Origin: Bacillus atrophaeus
GTDB lineage: Bacteria; Bacillota; Bacilli; Bacillales; Bacillaceae
Direction of reading: 5' to 3'
NCBI RefSeq assembly: GCF_001584335.1
Contig: NZ_LSBB01000003.1
Span: 62,001 to 126,000, forward strand
DNA: 64,000 nucleotides
The notes under the pieces are model-generated. The model made no database searches, had not been told where the DNA came from, and saw only the letters and a list, made by a program, of their open reading frames with translations. Shown here in pieces: positions 9,112 to 18,259 of the stretch (position 1 is the stretch's first letter; every line of letters begins with the position of its first letter). The position numbers and the translations under genes are program-made.

Positions 9112-10014
9112 ATGCAGCGCGTACAGTTGGCGGAAGATCTTCAATTTTCCCGAGTGATACACGGGCTTTGGCGCCTCAATGAATGGAATTATTCAGACAG
9201 GGAGCTGCTTCAGTTCATCGAGTGGTGTACGGAACACGGCATCACCACGTTTGATCATGCTGATATTTATGGGGGGTACACATGCGAAAAGCTGTTTGGC
9301 AGAGCCCTCGCCCTTTCGCCTTCCATAAGAGAAAAAATAGAGCTGGTCACGAAGTGCGGGATTGTCATTGAATCACCGGAACGGCCGAGCCACAGATCGC
9401 ATCATTATAATACAACCAAGTCCCACATCCTGGCATCCGCTGAGCAATCCTTGCTGAATCTGAACACAGACTATATTGACGTCCTGCTGATTCACAGACC
9501 GGACCCGCTCATGGACCCTGAGGGAGTGGCTGAAGCATTTCAGGCTCTGAAATGCTCAGGCAAGGTCAAGTACTTCGGAGTCTCTAACTTTAAAGATCAT
9601 CAATACCGGATGCTTGAATCCTATTTGCCTGAGCCGCTTGTCACCAATCAAATTGAACTGTCCGCTTATGAATTGGAAAATATTCATGATGGCACTCTGG
9701 ATTTTTGCCAAGAGAAGCGCATCGCTCCGATGGCTTGGTCACCGCTTGCGGGAGGCAAAGTCTTTTCCGGAGAAATGGACAAAGATTATCGAATACGCGC
9801 GGCGCTTGAAGCCGTCCAGTCAGAAATCGGCGCCGCTTCAATGGATGAAGTCATGTATGCTTGGCTGTTTACGCACCCTGCGGGCATTATGCCGATTGTC
9901 GGAAGCGGCAAGCGCGAACGGCTTTCTGCTGCGATAGATGCGCTAAAACACAAGCTAAGCCACGAACAATGGTTTCGGATTTACACAAGTGTGCAAGGGT
10001 ATGATATTCCATAA
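9112..10014 (+). CDS. ycsN: Aldo/keto reductase YcsN
   Basis: 300-residue NADPH-dependent aldo/keto reductase with the TIM-barrel signatures. FDHADIYGGYTCEKLFG near residues 44-60 holds the catalytic Asp and Tyr, KCG near 82-84 holds the Lys, and DVLLIHRPDPL near 123-133 holds the His. The GVSNF and PIVGSGKRERL blocks bind the cofactor. The substrate is unknown. ATG 9112 follows AGAGGGAG. It stands alone, with a strong terminator after it. Confidence 0.9.
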   Translation: MQRVQLAEDLQFSRVIHGLWRLNEWNYSDRELLQFIEWCTEHGITTFDHADIYGGYTCEKLFGRALALSPSIREKIELVTKCGIVIESPERPSHRSHHYNTTKSHILASAEQSLLNLNTDYIDVLLIHRPDPLMDPEGVAEAFQALKCSGKVKYFGVSNFKDHQYRMLESYLPEPLVTNQIELSAYELENIHDGTLDFCQEKRIAPMAWSPLAGGKVFSGEMDKDYRIRAALEAVQSEIGAASMDEVMYAWLFTHPAGIMPIVGSGKRERLSAAIDALKHKLSHEQWFRIYTSVQGYDIP

Positions 10015-10016
10015 CG

Positions 10017-10050
10017 GAAAAGCATCAGCCATTATGGCTGATGCTTTTTT
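10017..10050 (+). terminator. Rho-independent terminator of ycsN
   Basis: AGCATCAGCC and GGCTGATGCT flank a short loop and are followed by six Ts. Confidence 0.9.
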
Positions 10051-10120
10051 GTACACTGTTTTTCAATCCTGTCACACAGTCCAGTGCCAAATTGCCATTT
10101 AGTAGTTGTTGAATATATAT

Positions 10121-10134
10121 TGAAAGCGTTTTAT
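10121..10134 (+). promoter_or_regulatory. cre site upstream of mtlR
   Basis: TGAAAGCGTTTTAT matches the CcpA-binding consensus (TGWAANCGNTNWCA) at nearly all positions and lies 86 bases before the mtlR start. CcpA control of mtlR is known in B. subtilis, so catabolite repression of the mannitol activator is expected here too. The mtlR promoter core is not obvious. Confidence 0.7.
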
Positions 10135-10219
10135 ATTATAAGGAAAACCTCTTCAATTGCTCCTGTATACTCCCCTTTCATAACAAATACCGCATCACGA
10201 AAGTCTGGAGGCACTTTTC

Positions 10220-12307
10220 ATGTATATGACTGCTAGAGAACAAAAGCTTATGAAACATCTTTTATCGCAAAGCCGGTATGTGACGGTTAATGAGATGGCT
10301 GAGGCGATGCAAGTCAGCACAAGGACCATTCACAGGGAATTAAAATCTATCAAGCCCATCATGCAGCGATATAACCTGACTCTCGACAAACAGCCCGGCA
10401 AGGGTTTAAAGATGGTCGGGAGTATGGAAGACAAACAAAAGCTCTTGACCGACTTGTCCCATGAACAGCATGAGTACAGCGCCGATGAACGGAAGCTTCT
10501 GATTCTCTGTTCGCTATTAGAGTCTCAGGAGCCGATTAAGCTGTATACCTTAGCAAAGGACTTACAGGTGACCAATGCGACCGTCAGCTATGATTTGGAT
10601 GAGCTGGAGGAATGGATTTCGCCCTTCGGATTAACGCTGATCCGCAAAAGGGGATATGGCATTCAGCTTATGGGGCCTGAGGACGCAAAACGGAAAATCG
10701 TCGGAAACCTGATCGTCAACCGTTTAGATATTCAGATGTTTTTAGAAACTGTTGAATTAAATATTAAGGGCAAAACGGACACATCAGAAAAAATGTTCGG
10801 CGTCGTCAGCAAAGGAGAGCTTTTGAAAATGGAACGGGTTCTGTTCCGGCTGAAAGAAAAAACCGCATACGCTCTCTCTGACAGTTCGTATATCGCCCTT
10901 GTCGTTCATCTAACCTTTGCGATGGAGCGCATCCAGCTTGGCGAAACCATCAGTATGGAGGCTGAAGAGCTTCATACATTGAAAAATACGAAGGAATACA
11001 GCTCAGCCCTTGAGATTGCCGGTGAGCTAGAAAAGGCATTCGGCGTCACCATTCCCGAAGCGGAAGTCGGCTATATTACCATCCATTTGCGAAGCGCGAA
11101 TCGTAAATATGAAACTGAATACAAAGCGCAGGAGATCGAACTGGAAATCGCGCTGCAAACGAAACGGCTGATCGCTTTTATTTCTGGGAAAATCAGGATG
11201 GATCTCACTGGAAACCGCTCCTTATACGAAGGACTCATTGCCCATCTGGAGCCGGCGATGAACAGGATAAAGGAAGGCATGGGCATCTACAATCCGATGA
11301 AGGAACAGATCAAACGCGACTACTTTCTCCTTTACATGGCGATCGAAGAAGGGATGGAAAAAAGTTTTCCGGACATGACTTTTTCTGATGATGAGATTGC
11401 TTATCTCGTGCTTCATTTCGGTTCCGCGCTGGAGATTAAGAAAGAAGAAGCAAAGATCAAAGCGCTGATCGTCTGTTCAAGCGGCATCGGTTCTTCGAAG
11501 ATGCTCGCGTCAAGGCTGAAAAAAGAACTGCCCGAAATCCAATCATTCGACATGTCCTCGCTGATCGAGCTGAAGGACCGGGATATCGGGGCGTATGATA
11601 TGATCGTCTCCACAGTGCCGATTCCTTATGAAAACATAGATTACATTGTGGTGAGCCCGCTGCTGAATGAAGAAGACGCCAATCAGGTCAAGCAGTACAT
11701 TAAGCGAAAGATCCCGCTGATTCTGGAGAAAAAACGCAGACCGGATAATGGCCGATGTAAAGAAACGGACATCCCCGATACCCTGAAAACAGCGGAGAAA
11801 ATGGGCCGATACTTGGACTCGATTCAACATGTCCTGAAGAATTTCACCGTCAATAACATAGACACGAAGCCCGATGATGAACCGCTGCCGCACCAGATGT
11901 TCCGTCTGCTGGAGGCGGAAGGCTTGATTCATGACGCCAAAAAGGCCGCTGTCTGCCTGCTGGAGCGGGAAAAGCAGGGGGGATTGGGCATCCCTGAAAC
12001 AGGGATGGCGCTTTACCATCTCAAAAATGAAGAAATCGTCCTGCCTTTTTTCAAAATTTATGATCTCAGCAAGCCGTATGAAGTCAAAGGCATGGACGGA
12101 AAGCCCCTCAGCATGAGCCGTGTGCTTGTCATGATGGCGCCCGCTGATCTGCCGGCTGAGGGGTCGGAAATATTAAGCGCTATCAGTTCCGCTATTATCG
12201 AAAGCAAAGCGAGCATGAAAGCATTTCAGAATGAAGGAGAACAGGCGCTTTATCAGCGTTTGAACATGCTGTTCCATGCATGGATGAAAGAGAATTTATA
12301 TCAGTGA
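10220..12307 (+). CDS. mtlR: Mannitol operon activator MtlR (PRD/PTS-regulated)
   Basis: 695-residue DeoR-like/BglG-type activator. Domain order is an N-terminal HTH (about 7-60), a second HTH/Mga-like domain (about 85-150), PRD1 and PRD2 (about 190-400), an EIIB-Gat-like domain with the phosphorylatable Cys419 ([11 protein letters not shown]), and a C-terminal EIIA-Mtl-like domain with His600 ([10 protein letters not shown]). It activates the mannitol genes when PRD2 is phosphorylated by HPr/EI and the EIIB-like Cys is not. As in B. subtilis, the gene is unlinked to mtlAFD. ATG 10220; an ATG at 10226 is also possible. Confidence 0.95.
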   Translation: MYMTAREQKLMKHLLSQSRYVTVNEMAEAMQVSTRTIHRELKSIKPIMQRYNLTLDKQPGKGLKMVGSMEDKQKLLTDLSHEQHEYSADERKLLILCSLLESQEPIKLYTLAKDLQVTNATVSYDLDELEEWISPFGLTLIRKRGYGIQLMGPEDAKRKIVGNLIVNRLDIQMFLETVELNIKGKTDTSEKMFGVVSKGELLKMERVLFRLKEKTAYALSDSSYIALVVHLTFAMERIQLGETISMEAEELHTLKNTKEYSSALEIAGELEKAFGVTIPEAEVGYITIHLRSANRKYETEYKAQEIELEIALQTKRLIAFISGKIRMDLTGNRSLYEGLIAHLEPAMNRIKEGMGIYNPMKEQIKRDYFLLYMAIEEGMEKSFPDMTFSDDEIAYLVLHFGSALEIKKEEAKIKALIVCSSGIGSSKMLASRLKKELPEIQSFDMSSLIELKDRDIGAYDMIVSTVPIPYENIDYIVVSPLLNEEDANQVKQYIKRKIPLILEKKRRPDNGRCKETDIPDTLKTAEKMGRYLDSIQHVLKNFTVNNIDTKPDDEPLPHQMFRLLEAEGLIHDAKKAAVCLLEREKQGGLGIPETGMALYHLKNEEIVLPFFKIYDLSKPYEVKGMDGKPLSMSRVLVMMAPADLPAEGSEILSAISSAIIESKASMKAFQNEGEQALYQRLNMLFHAWMKENLYQ

Positions 12308-12315
12308 AAAAGAAG

Positions 12316-12344
12316 CACACGCCGGAAAAACGGCGTGTGTTTTT
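12316..12344 (+). terminator. Rho-independent terminator of mtlR
   Basis: CACACGCCG and CGGCGTGTG flank a six-base loop and are followed by a T run. Confidence 0.88.
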
Positions 12345-12544
12345 GTATGTCATAAAGTGATGTATGCGAAAGATTCCTATTGCAGAAAATAACTGAAACT
12401 GGGACTATTTTATCATTCTCAAATAAAATCATTCCAAAACGAAATTGTTTTACAAGTTATCTTTTTTGGTTTAAAATGGATTCGGAAAAGGAAGATAATC
12501 TAACGAGACAATTGAATTTTGAACATCATATAGGAGATGAAAAT

Positions 12545-14056
12545 ATGAAGACACTACAGCATCTGATTCTGCATGACATGCCGAACAGTGAAGAGATAGA
12601 AGCTGTGAAAACCGGAGAGGATACACAGACATACGCCGTTTACCGCAAAAGAATTAACCAGCTTGCGAACACCCTGCTGCAAAAGGGCATCAAAAAAGGC
12701 GATCGGGTCGCAGTGCTTTGTAAAAACGGCAATGCTGCATCAACCGTTATGTTTGCCGCGCTTGAAATTGGCGCAGCGGTGGTCCCTGTCAGCTGGCAGC
12801 TGAAGCCATATGAGCTTAAAGGAATATTAAAAGCCTGTGAGCCAAAAGCCTTATTTTACGGCAGTGATTTTGAGGACACCATGAAAGAAGTGCTTCCGGA
12901 GATTTCATCACTGCATACAACAATCGTAACCGGGACCGCTTCGGAAACAACATCTGAATTTGAAGATCTTTTTGCAGGTCCCGGCCATTTGCCAGAAGCA
13001 GAAACGGTATCTGAAGATGATACGGCACTGCTTATGTTCACTTCAGGAACCACTGGCAACCCAAAAAGATGTATGCTGACGCACGGCGGAATTTACAATT
13101 ATGTAACTGAAACCATTAAAAGCGGAGGCCGCATGAAAGATCTTCGTTTTCTTGCTTGCCATCCGATTTATCACACAAGTGCGATCATCTGTTTAATGCA
13201 GGGCACGATAACAGGCGCAACAATCATTTTTACAAATGATCAGGATCCCGCTCATATTCTTAACCTGATAGAGGAAGAAAAGATTCAGTGCGTGATGGCT
13301 CTCCCTGTTTTTTATACCTACCTTCTGGAGGAATGGGAAGCCCGCAAGACTGATCTATCCTCTGTCTTATACTTTATGACTGGCGGAACAAAGGTGCCGA
13401 GCAGCCTGATTCGCCGATATCATGAAATCGGAGTGCCTCTAGTACAAGGCTACGGCAGCACCGAGGCATGGGGTATCAGCACATGGAGCCCTGAAATGGG
13501 CTGGGACAAAGCCGCTTCAGCAGGAAAACCGATGTCCGTTGTTGATGTGAAAATCGAGGATCCTGAAACGGGAGAAGAGCTGCCTCAAGGATCTATCGGA
13601 GAAGTTGTCGTGCATAGTCCTTTTTTGTTTAAAGGCTACGAAGAAAACCCGGAAGCCACACAAAAAGTGCTGCAAAACGGCTGGTTCCGCACAGGTGATT
13701 CAGGTTATATAGATGAGGATGGATTCATCTTTATTACCGGACGCTATAAGGACGTCATTATTTACGGCGGCGATAACATCTATCCTGACCAGATTGAAGA
13801 GGTTGTTCAGCAAGTGCCTGGCATTCTTGAGGCCGCTGTTGTCGGCGTGCCTGACCCGCTCTACGGAGAAAAACCGAAAGCGTTTATTGTCACAAACGGC
13901 ACTCAAGATCTGACGGAAGAAGATGTTACCCGCTTCTGTACAGAAAGACTGTCCGCTTACAAAATTCCGGAGATTGAATTTGTAGACGAACTTCCGAAAA
14001 ACAATCTCGGCAAAGTGAAGAAAGATATCTTGCGCAATCAAGCCACTCACTCATAA
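12545..14056 (+). CDS. ydaB: Acyl-CoA synthetase (AMP-binding) YdaB
   Basis: 503-residue ANL-superfamily adenylating enzyme that activates a carboxylic acid to its CoA thioester through an acyl-AMP. P-loop motif LMFTSGTTGNPK lies near residues 162-173, YGSTEAW near 302-308, TGDSGYIDEDGF near 386-397 and the C-terminal catalytic lysine in NNLGKVKK. The substrate is not known; medium-chain acids or a malonyl/acetyl-like acid are possible. The frame is open from 12380, but ATG 12545 follows TAGGAGATG and gives the length known in B. subtilis. Confidence 0.88.
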   Translation: MKTLQHLILHDMPNSEEIEAVKTGEDTQTYAVYRKRINQLANTLLQKGIKKGDRVAVLCKNGNAASTVMFAALEIGAAVVPVSWQLKPYELKGILKACEPKALFYGSDFEDTMKEVLPEISSLHTTIVTGTASETTSEFEDLFAGPGHLPEAETVSEDDTALLMFTSGTTGNPKRCMLTHGGIYNYVTETIKSGGRMKDLRFLACHPIYHTSAIICLMQGTITGATIIFTNDQDPAHILNLIEEEKIQCVMALPVFYTYLLEEWEARKTDLSSVLYFMTGGTKVPSSLIRRYHEIGVPLVQGYGSTEAWGISTWSPEMGWDKAASAGKPMSVVDVKIEDPETGEELPQGSIGEVVVHSPFLFKGYEENPEATQKVLQNGWFRTGDSGYIDEDGFIFITGRYKDVIIYGGDNIYPDQIEEVVQQVPGILEAAVVGVPDPLYGEKPKAFIVTNGTQDLTEEDVTRFCTERLSAYKIPEIEFVDELPKNNLGKVKKDILRNQATHS

Positions 14057-14062
14057 GAAAGA

Positions 14063-14094
14063 AAACCCGGCTCTATTAGATGCCGGGTTTTTTT
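14063..14094. terminator. Terminator between convergent ydaB and ydaC
   Basis: AAACCCGGC (14063-14071) pairs with GCCGGGTTT (14082-14090), with T runs on the plus strand. The 3' arm lies inside the last codons of ydaC, so the ydaB terminator is shared with ydaC coding sequence. Confidence 0.85.
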
Positions 14095-14672
14095 GCGGTT
14101 ACGCAAACTGACAGTTCTGGTGTGATGTATTTAAATTGAATCTCTATGTCTTCAAAACCGGCCGCGTATAAATCGGCATATATCTGTTTGGCGAATGCTT
14201 TTGTTTTCTCCGGACTTGCGTCTGCTTCTCTGGGCTGCAACGAAATGGCCGTCTTGCCGCCGGGTTTTAAGGCTTGATATATATGGTTCACGCCTTTTTG
14301 CCGATCATTCCAGATGGTGTAGTTGTTAACCGAAAGCACCTTATCATAATAAGCGGAAGGGAGAGGGACTGTTTCAATGCCGCCTTTCATCAGCCGCACC
14401 GACTTCTGTTTGACCTTGCGCTCCGCCTGTTTTTTCATGACCCCCGAAGCATCAATCCCATCAATTTTTACCGTGGGCTCACGCTTCAGCATCTGCTTCA
14501 GGCTGTATCCGGGCCCGTAACCTACTTCAAGGACAACGTCATGACGTTTTAAGGTCAGCTGATCAATCGTCCATTTATTTAATGTTTTATTTTCAGCGGC
14601 CATGATGTATCCGGCAATTACGCCAATCAAACCTTTTGGCCGGCTGAACTTCTTTGAAATGGCATTAATCAT
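14076..14672 (-). CDS. ydaC: Class I SAM-dependent methyltransferase YdaC
   Basis: 198-residue methyltransferase. Motif I, VLEVGYGPGYS, lies near residues 48-58, IDGIDASG near 72-79 and the post-I region runs VLSVNNYTIWND near 114-125. The substrate is unknown. A longer open frame extends to 14903, but the ATG at 14672 follows AAAGGCGGTGA and is the natural start. The gene is divergent from ydaD and convergent with ydaB. It has no linked partner genes to suggest a role. Confidence 0.82.
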   Translation of the reverse strand: MINAISKKFSRPKGLIGVIAGYIMAAENKTLNKWTIDQLTLKRHDVVLEVGYGPGYSLKQMLKREPTVKIDGIDASGVMKKQAERKVKQKSVRLMKGGIETVPLPSAYYDKVLSVNNYTIWNDRQKGVNHIYQALKPGGKTAISLQPREADASPEKTKAFAKQIYADLYAAGFEDIEIQFKYITPELSVCVTAKKPGI

Positions 14673-14761
14673 CTTGTCACCGCCTTTTTGTATTATTAAT
14701 CCCTCCAAACGTTTCATGTGAAACATTTTTCTGAAAAAGCATTTCCAAACTGCTCTTTTAT

Positions 14762-14787
14762 GTTTAGACAAAGAATGCAGGAGGTAG
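14762..14787 (+). promoter_or_regulatory. Sigma-B-type promoter of ydaD
   Basis: GTTTAG (14762-14767) and AGGTAG (14782-14787) are separated by 14 bases and resemble the sigma-B consensus GTTTAA-N12-14-GGGTAT. ydaD is a known sigma-B gene in B. subtilis, which supports the call despite two mismatches in the -10. Confidence 0.6.
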
Positions 14788-14827
14788 ACAGAAAAATAGC
14801 ACATGAAAAAAGAGGAGGAGAAAACAC

Positions 14828-15688
14828 ATGGGAAACTATCCAAACGAATTACCGGCGCAATCACAAAATCGGCAGCCTGGAATTGAAAGCGAGATGAATC
14901 CAAGTCCCGTATATGAGTACGAAAATTATAAAGGGGCGGACAAATTAAAAGGAAAAGTCGCGCTAATTACAGGGGGCGACAGCGGAATCGGCCGCGCCGT
15001 ATCTGTAGCCTATGCTAAAGAAGGCGCTGATATTGCGATCGTCTATCTTGATGAACACGGAGATGCGGAAGATACAAAAAAACGTGTAGAACAAGAAGGC
15101 GTAAAATGCCTGCTGATCCCGGGAGATGTAGGGGAAGAGGAGTTCTGTAATGAAGCTGTGGAAAAAACGGTGAATGAACTTGGGCGCCTTGACATCCTTG
15201 TAAATAACGCTGGAGAACAGCATCCGAAGCAAAACATTAAGGATATATCAAGCGAACAGCTGCACAGAACATTCAAAACCAATTTTTATTCACAATTTTA
15301 TTTGACTAAAAAAGCAATCGACTACCTTAAACCGGGAAGTGCGATCATAAATACAACATCTATTAACCCATACAGAGGAAATCCGCAGCTTATTGATTAC
15401 ACGGCGACTAAAGGCGCAATCAATGCCTTTACAAGAACGATGGCTCAAGCGCTCGTTCAAGATGGAATCCGTGTAAACGCAGTAGCACCGGGTCCTATTT
15501 GGACACCGTTAATTCCGGCTACATTCCCGGATGAAACTGTCGCCAAATTCGGACAAAACACACCGATGGGCCGTCCTGGACAACCGGTTGAGCACGTGGG
15601 CTGCTATGTTCTGCTTGCTTCAGATGAATCTTCCTATATGACAGGTCAGACGCTCCATGTTAACGGCGGCGACTTTGTGACGACATAA
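14828..15688 (+). CDS. ydaD: General stress short-chain dehydrogenase YdaD
   Basis: 286-residue classical SDR oxidoreductase. A 36-residue N-terminal extension precedes the Rossmann motif GGDSGIGRA (residues about 50-58). NNAGEQ (about 126-131) and the catalytic YTATK (about 191-195) follow, with the Ser in the preceding strand. B. subtilis YdaD is a general stress protein of the sigma-B regulon. It forms an operon with ydaE, which starts 15 bases downstream. The substrate is unknown. ATG 14828 follows AGAGGAGGAG. Confidence 0.92.
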   Translation: MGNYPNELPAQSQNRQPGIESEMNPSPVYEYENYKGADKLKGKVALITGGDSGIGRAVSVAYAKEGADIAIVYLDEHGDAEDTKKRVEQEGVKCLLIPGDVGEEEFCNEAVEKTVNELGRLDILVNNAGEQHPKQNIKDISSEQLHRTFKTNFYSQFYLTKKAIDYLKPGSAIINTTSINPYRGNPQLIDYTATKGAINAFTRTMAQALVQDGIRVNAVAPGPIWTPLIPATFPDETVAKFGQNTPMGRPGQPVEHVGCYVLLASDESSYMTGQTLHVNGGDFVTT

Positions 15689-15691
15689 TAG

Positions 15692-16207
<516 letters not shown>

Positions 16208-16237
16208 GGATGGGGCTGAAATGCCCATCCTTTTTTT
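16208..16237 (+). terminator. Terminator of ydaD-ydaE
   Basis: GGATGGG and CCCATCC form a hairpin starting at the base after the ydaE stop, followed by seven Ts. Confidence 0.85.
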
Positions 16238-16276
16238 ATGTTCATCACTGGCTTATAAAGATGCGCGCATTCAAAG

Positions 16277-16302
16277 GTTTAAATTTCTCCGGAATGTGGA
16301 AA
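16277..16302 (+). promoter_or_regulatory. Sigma-B-type promoter of ydaG
   Basis: A perfect GTTTAA -35 at 16277-16282 is followed, 14 bases on, by TGGAAA at 16297-16302, a weak match to the GGGTAT -10. ydaG is a known sigma-B general stress gene in B. subtilis. Confidence 0.5.
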
Positions 16303-16337
16303 AGTAACAGCGGAGATTAAAAAAGGAGTGATTCATA

Positions 16338-16766
16338 ATGAATCAACAAGAAATTAAACAAAAAGTGCTGGATGTACTGGATAACCATAAAGTAGGTTCA
16401 CTTGCCACCGTTGAACAGGGCAAACCGCATTCCCGTTATATGACTTTTTTCCATGACGGCTTGACCATTTATACGCCGACAAGCAAAGAGACACATAAAA
16501 CAGAAGAAATTGAAAACAACCCGAATGTGCATGTTTTATTAGGATATGATTGTGAGGGTTTCGGTGATGCGTACGTAGAAGTATCCGGGAAAGCTAAGCT
16601 GAACAATTCAACTGAACTAAAAGATAAGCTCTGGAACAGCAAGCTTGAACGCTGGTTTGACGGCAAGGACGATCCGAATCTGGTCATTCTTGAAATTGAA
16701 CCGGCCGACATCAGATTAATGAATGCAGGCGAAAAAACATCTGTTTCATTAAATTTATCTGAATAA
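16338..16766 (+). CDS. ydaG: General stress protein 26-like, PPOX split-barrel flavoprotein YdaG
   Basis: 142-residue pyridoxamine 5'-phosphate oxidase-like split-barrel protein (general stress protein 26 group). The VGSLATVEQGKPHSRYMTF strand region near residues 20-38 and the WFDGKDDPNLVILEIEPADIRLMNA C-terminal block (about residues 105-129, shown in pieces: WFDGKDDP, EIEPADIRLMN) are typical. Such proteins bind FMN or related cofactors. The reaction is unknown. ATG 16338 follows AAAAGGAGTG. In B. subtilis ydaF lies between ydaE and ydaG; it is absent here. Confidence 0.88.
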   Translation: MNQQEIKQKVLDVLDNHKVGSLATVEQGKPHSRYMTFFHDGLTIYTPTSKETHKTEEIENNPNVHVLLGYDCEGFGDAYVEVSGKAKLNNSTELKDKLWNSKLERWFDGKDDPNLVILEIEPADIRLMNAGEKTSVSLNLSE

Positions 16767-16770
16767 AGTG

Positions 16771-16799
16771 TTGTACTATTCAGGGCGATGTAGTATAAT
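16771..16799 (+). promoter_or_regulatory. Strong sigma-A promoter in a gene-free region
   Basis: TTGTAC (16771-16776), a 17-base spacer and a perfect TATAAT (16794-16799) lie just after the ydaG stop. No convincing gene follows for almost 500 bases, so this promoter probably drives the RNA described next. Confidence 0.65.
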
Positions 16800-16805
16800 A
16801 AGTTG

Positions 16806-17197
16806 TTAAGAAAGATAAATGTGCAAATAATAAAGAAAGTAAACTTCTTTTTTCTGTTTTAAGAGAGAAGCTTTACCGCTTCCATACAGCTATGGTACAA
16901 AAAAGCTGACCTTATTCTTTTCCCTCTGACACTCGCCCCTAACGATGAGATGGAAAAAAGACTTTTTGTTTTACAATTCACACCGGCGCGGCTTCGGAGC
17001 CGCAGTGACGATTGAGAGGTAGGGCTTTCGTTGTCTTGTTATCAAGAACTTCCATGGTGTTTACTTTCGAAGATGATTCTATCGGAACAATTTTAAAGAC
17101 GAATCTAAACCGTCCGACTACGGCGGAATATATAACCTTTTATTTGCGTAAGAAAAGAATAAGACAAACCGCTCGGCAACCCCGGGCGGTTTTTTTG
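16806..17197 (+). ncRNA. Candidate structured RNA of about 390 nt between ydaG and the PhyH gene
   Basis: The stretch from a consensus sigma-A promoter to a strong terminator holds no convincing protein gene. It contains a very stable GCGGCT-TCGG-AGCCGC hairpin (about 16988-17003), a smaller GAAGC/GCTTC hairpin near 16867-16882 and a CCG-rich dyad near 17109-17125. A 21-codon frame from TTG 17031, preceded by GAGAGGTAGGG, could be translated (begins MSCYQELPW), so a small peptide or dual RNA is possible. It is not a T-box, RNase P RNA, tmRNA or 6S RNA as far as I can see. Confidence 0.4.
17168..17197 (+). terminator. Terminator of the candidate RNA
   Basis: ACCGCTCGG (17168-17176) pairs with CCGGGCGGT (17182-17190) over nine base pairs with one G-U, followed by seven Ts. 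Confidence 0.85.
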
Positions 17198-17212
17198 TAT
17201 TGTCTATTGATG

Positions 17213-17226
17213 TGAAACGCGTTTCA
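17213..17226. promoter_or_regulatory. Perfect palindromic operator upstream of the PhyH gene
   Basis: TGAAACGCGTTTCA is a perfect 14-bp palindrome that looks like a LacI/CcpA-family operator, although its centre is GC rather than the CG of a standard cre. It overlaps the likely -35 region (GTGAAA, 17212-17217) of a promoter with TATAAT at 17235-17240. Confidence 0.55.
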
Positions 17227-17242
17227 TCCCTTATTATAATAA

Positions 17243-17256
17243 TGTAAGCGCTTCGC
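17243..17256. promoter_or_regulatory. cre-like half-palindrome just downstream of the PhyH promoter
   Basis: TGTAAGCGCTTCGC contains the symmetrical core AAGCGCTT and fits the left two thirds of a cre site. It sits three bases after the TATAAT -10 at 17235-17240, where a bound repressor would block initiation or escape. The right end departs from consensus. Confidence 0.45.
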
Positions 17257-17279
17257 AAAATGGTGCGGGAGGTTTCTGT

Positions 17280-18194
17280 ATGAACAAAAAGAATAATATT
17301 CTTACAATTGCCGAGTCATTAAACAAGCGGCTTCAACAAGAGCCTTTGAGAGTGCTGAGTGAAGAGGATTGGGCGTTTTGGAAGGAAAACGGATATGTCG
17401 TCATCCATGACGCTGTGCCGAAAGATTACATTGAGCGCACAGCCAATCTGATTTGGGAGTTTGAAGAAAAAGATCCGGAGAACCCTTCTGATTGGTACGC
17501 GCCAGCCCGCCGTGAGATTCAAATGAAAGAATTGAAAAACACAGGTATGGTAGAGCTTTATCATCATCAATATTTGTGGGATAACCGCACACATGAGAAG
17601 GTGTACAACGCTTTTGTGGATATTTGGGGCACTGACAGGCTATGGGCGACCATTGACAGATGCAATCTCAATCTGCCGATCAAACCGGGCTATGAGTATG
17701 AAGGCTTTATCCATTGGGATGTGGATACCTCATTAGACCCGCTTCCGGTCAATGTGCAAGGCGTCTTATCCTTAGTGGATACGGATATAGAAATGGGCGG
17801 ATTCCAGTGCATCCCTGAATTGTACTGCAATTTTGAGGAATGGGTGCAAACACAGCCTGCGGATCGAAATCCTTATCGGCCTGATACAGCCGGGTTTACA
17901 CCGACAAAAGTCGTTACAAAAGCCGGAGATCTGCTCATCTTTAACAGCATGCTGGCCCACGGCATTCGGGCGAATCACTCGACAAAGCCGCGGCTTGCCC
18001 AGTACATTTCCATGTTTCCTGCGCAAGAACATAATGAGGCGCTGCGCGAATCAAGAATTTCTCAATGGAGCGAGCGAATTCCGCCAGACGGCGAGGCATT
18101 TCCGGGAGATCCGCGAAACTGGGAACAAGCCAAATACAGCCGAGCCGTCTTAACTGAATTAGGTGAGAAATTGCTTGGGCTTAAAAAATGGTAA
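17280..18194 (+). CDS. Phytanoyl-CoA dioxygenase (PhyH) family Fe(II)/2-oxoglutarate oxygenase
   Basis: 304-residue PhyH-family protein. The iron-binding facial triad is visible as H145-x-D147 (HWDVD) plus a distal His227 in the MLAHGIRANHS segment, whose Arg is the likely 2-oxoglutarate ligand. It should hydroxylate a small or lipid-like substrate with O2 and 2-oxoglutarate. The substrate is unknown. I know no counterpart at this place in B. subtilis 168, so it seems an accessory gene of this lineage. Two operator-like palindromes upstream suggest carbon-source or LacI-type control. ATG 17280 follows GCGGGAGG. It is monocistronic. Confidence 0.82.
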   Translation: MNKKNNILTIAESLNKRLQQEPLRVLSEEDWAFWKENGYVVIHDAVPKDYIERTANLIWEFEEKDPENPSDWYAPARREIQMKELKNTGMVELYHHQYLWDNRTHEKVYNAFVDIWGTDRLWATIDRCNLNLPIKPGYEYEGFIHWDVDTSLDPLPVNVQGVLSLVDTDIEMGGFQCIPELYCNFEEWVQTQPADRNPYRPDTAGFTPTKVVTKAGDLLIFNSMLAHGIRANHSTKPRLAQYISMFPAQEHNEALRESRISQWSERIPPDGEAFPGDPRNWEQAKYSRAVLTELGEKLLGLKKW

Positions 18195-18202
18195 TGTGGT
18201 TC

Positions 18203-18228
18203 GAAACCTCGGCCTTCCTCAATCAGTC
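18203..18228 (+). promoter_or_regulatory. ECF (sigma-M-type) promoter of amj
   Basis: GAAAC (18203-18207) and CAGTC (18224-18228) are separated by 16 bases, as in ECF sigma promoters (TGAAAC-N16-CGTC). amj is known to be sigma-M dependent in B. subtilis, which supports the assignment despite the imperfect -10. Confidence 0.55.
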
Positions 18229-18259
18229 TAATTTGTATTAATAAGTGGAGGAAGACATA

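Noticed and set aside
12380..12544. 55-codon N-terminal extension of ydaB
   Set aside because: It has no ribosome site, and ATG 12545 gives the normal family length after TAGGAGATG.
14673..14903. N-terminal extension of ydaC
   Set aside because: It overlaps ydaD and its promoter, and ATG 14672 has a good ribosome site and begins the methyltransferase homology.
16806..17197. T-box or known riboswitch in the ydaG-PhyH gap
   Set aside because: The T-box bulge sequence and the core elements of the common riboswitch classes were not found.
17012..17215. 67-codon frame between ydaG and the PhyH gene
   Set aside because: It has no clear ribosome site, runs through the terminator hairpin and ends after it, so it is unlikely to be translated as such.
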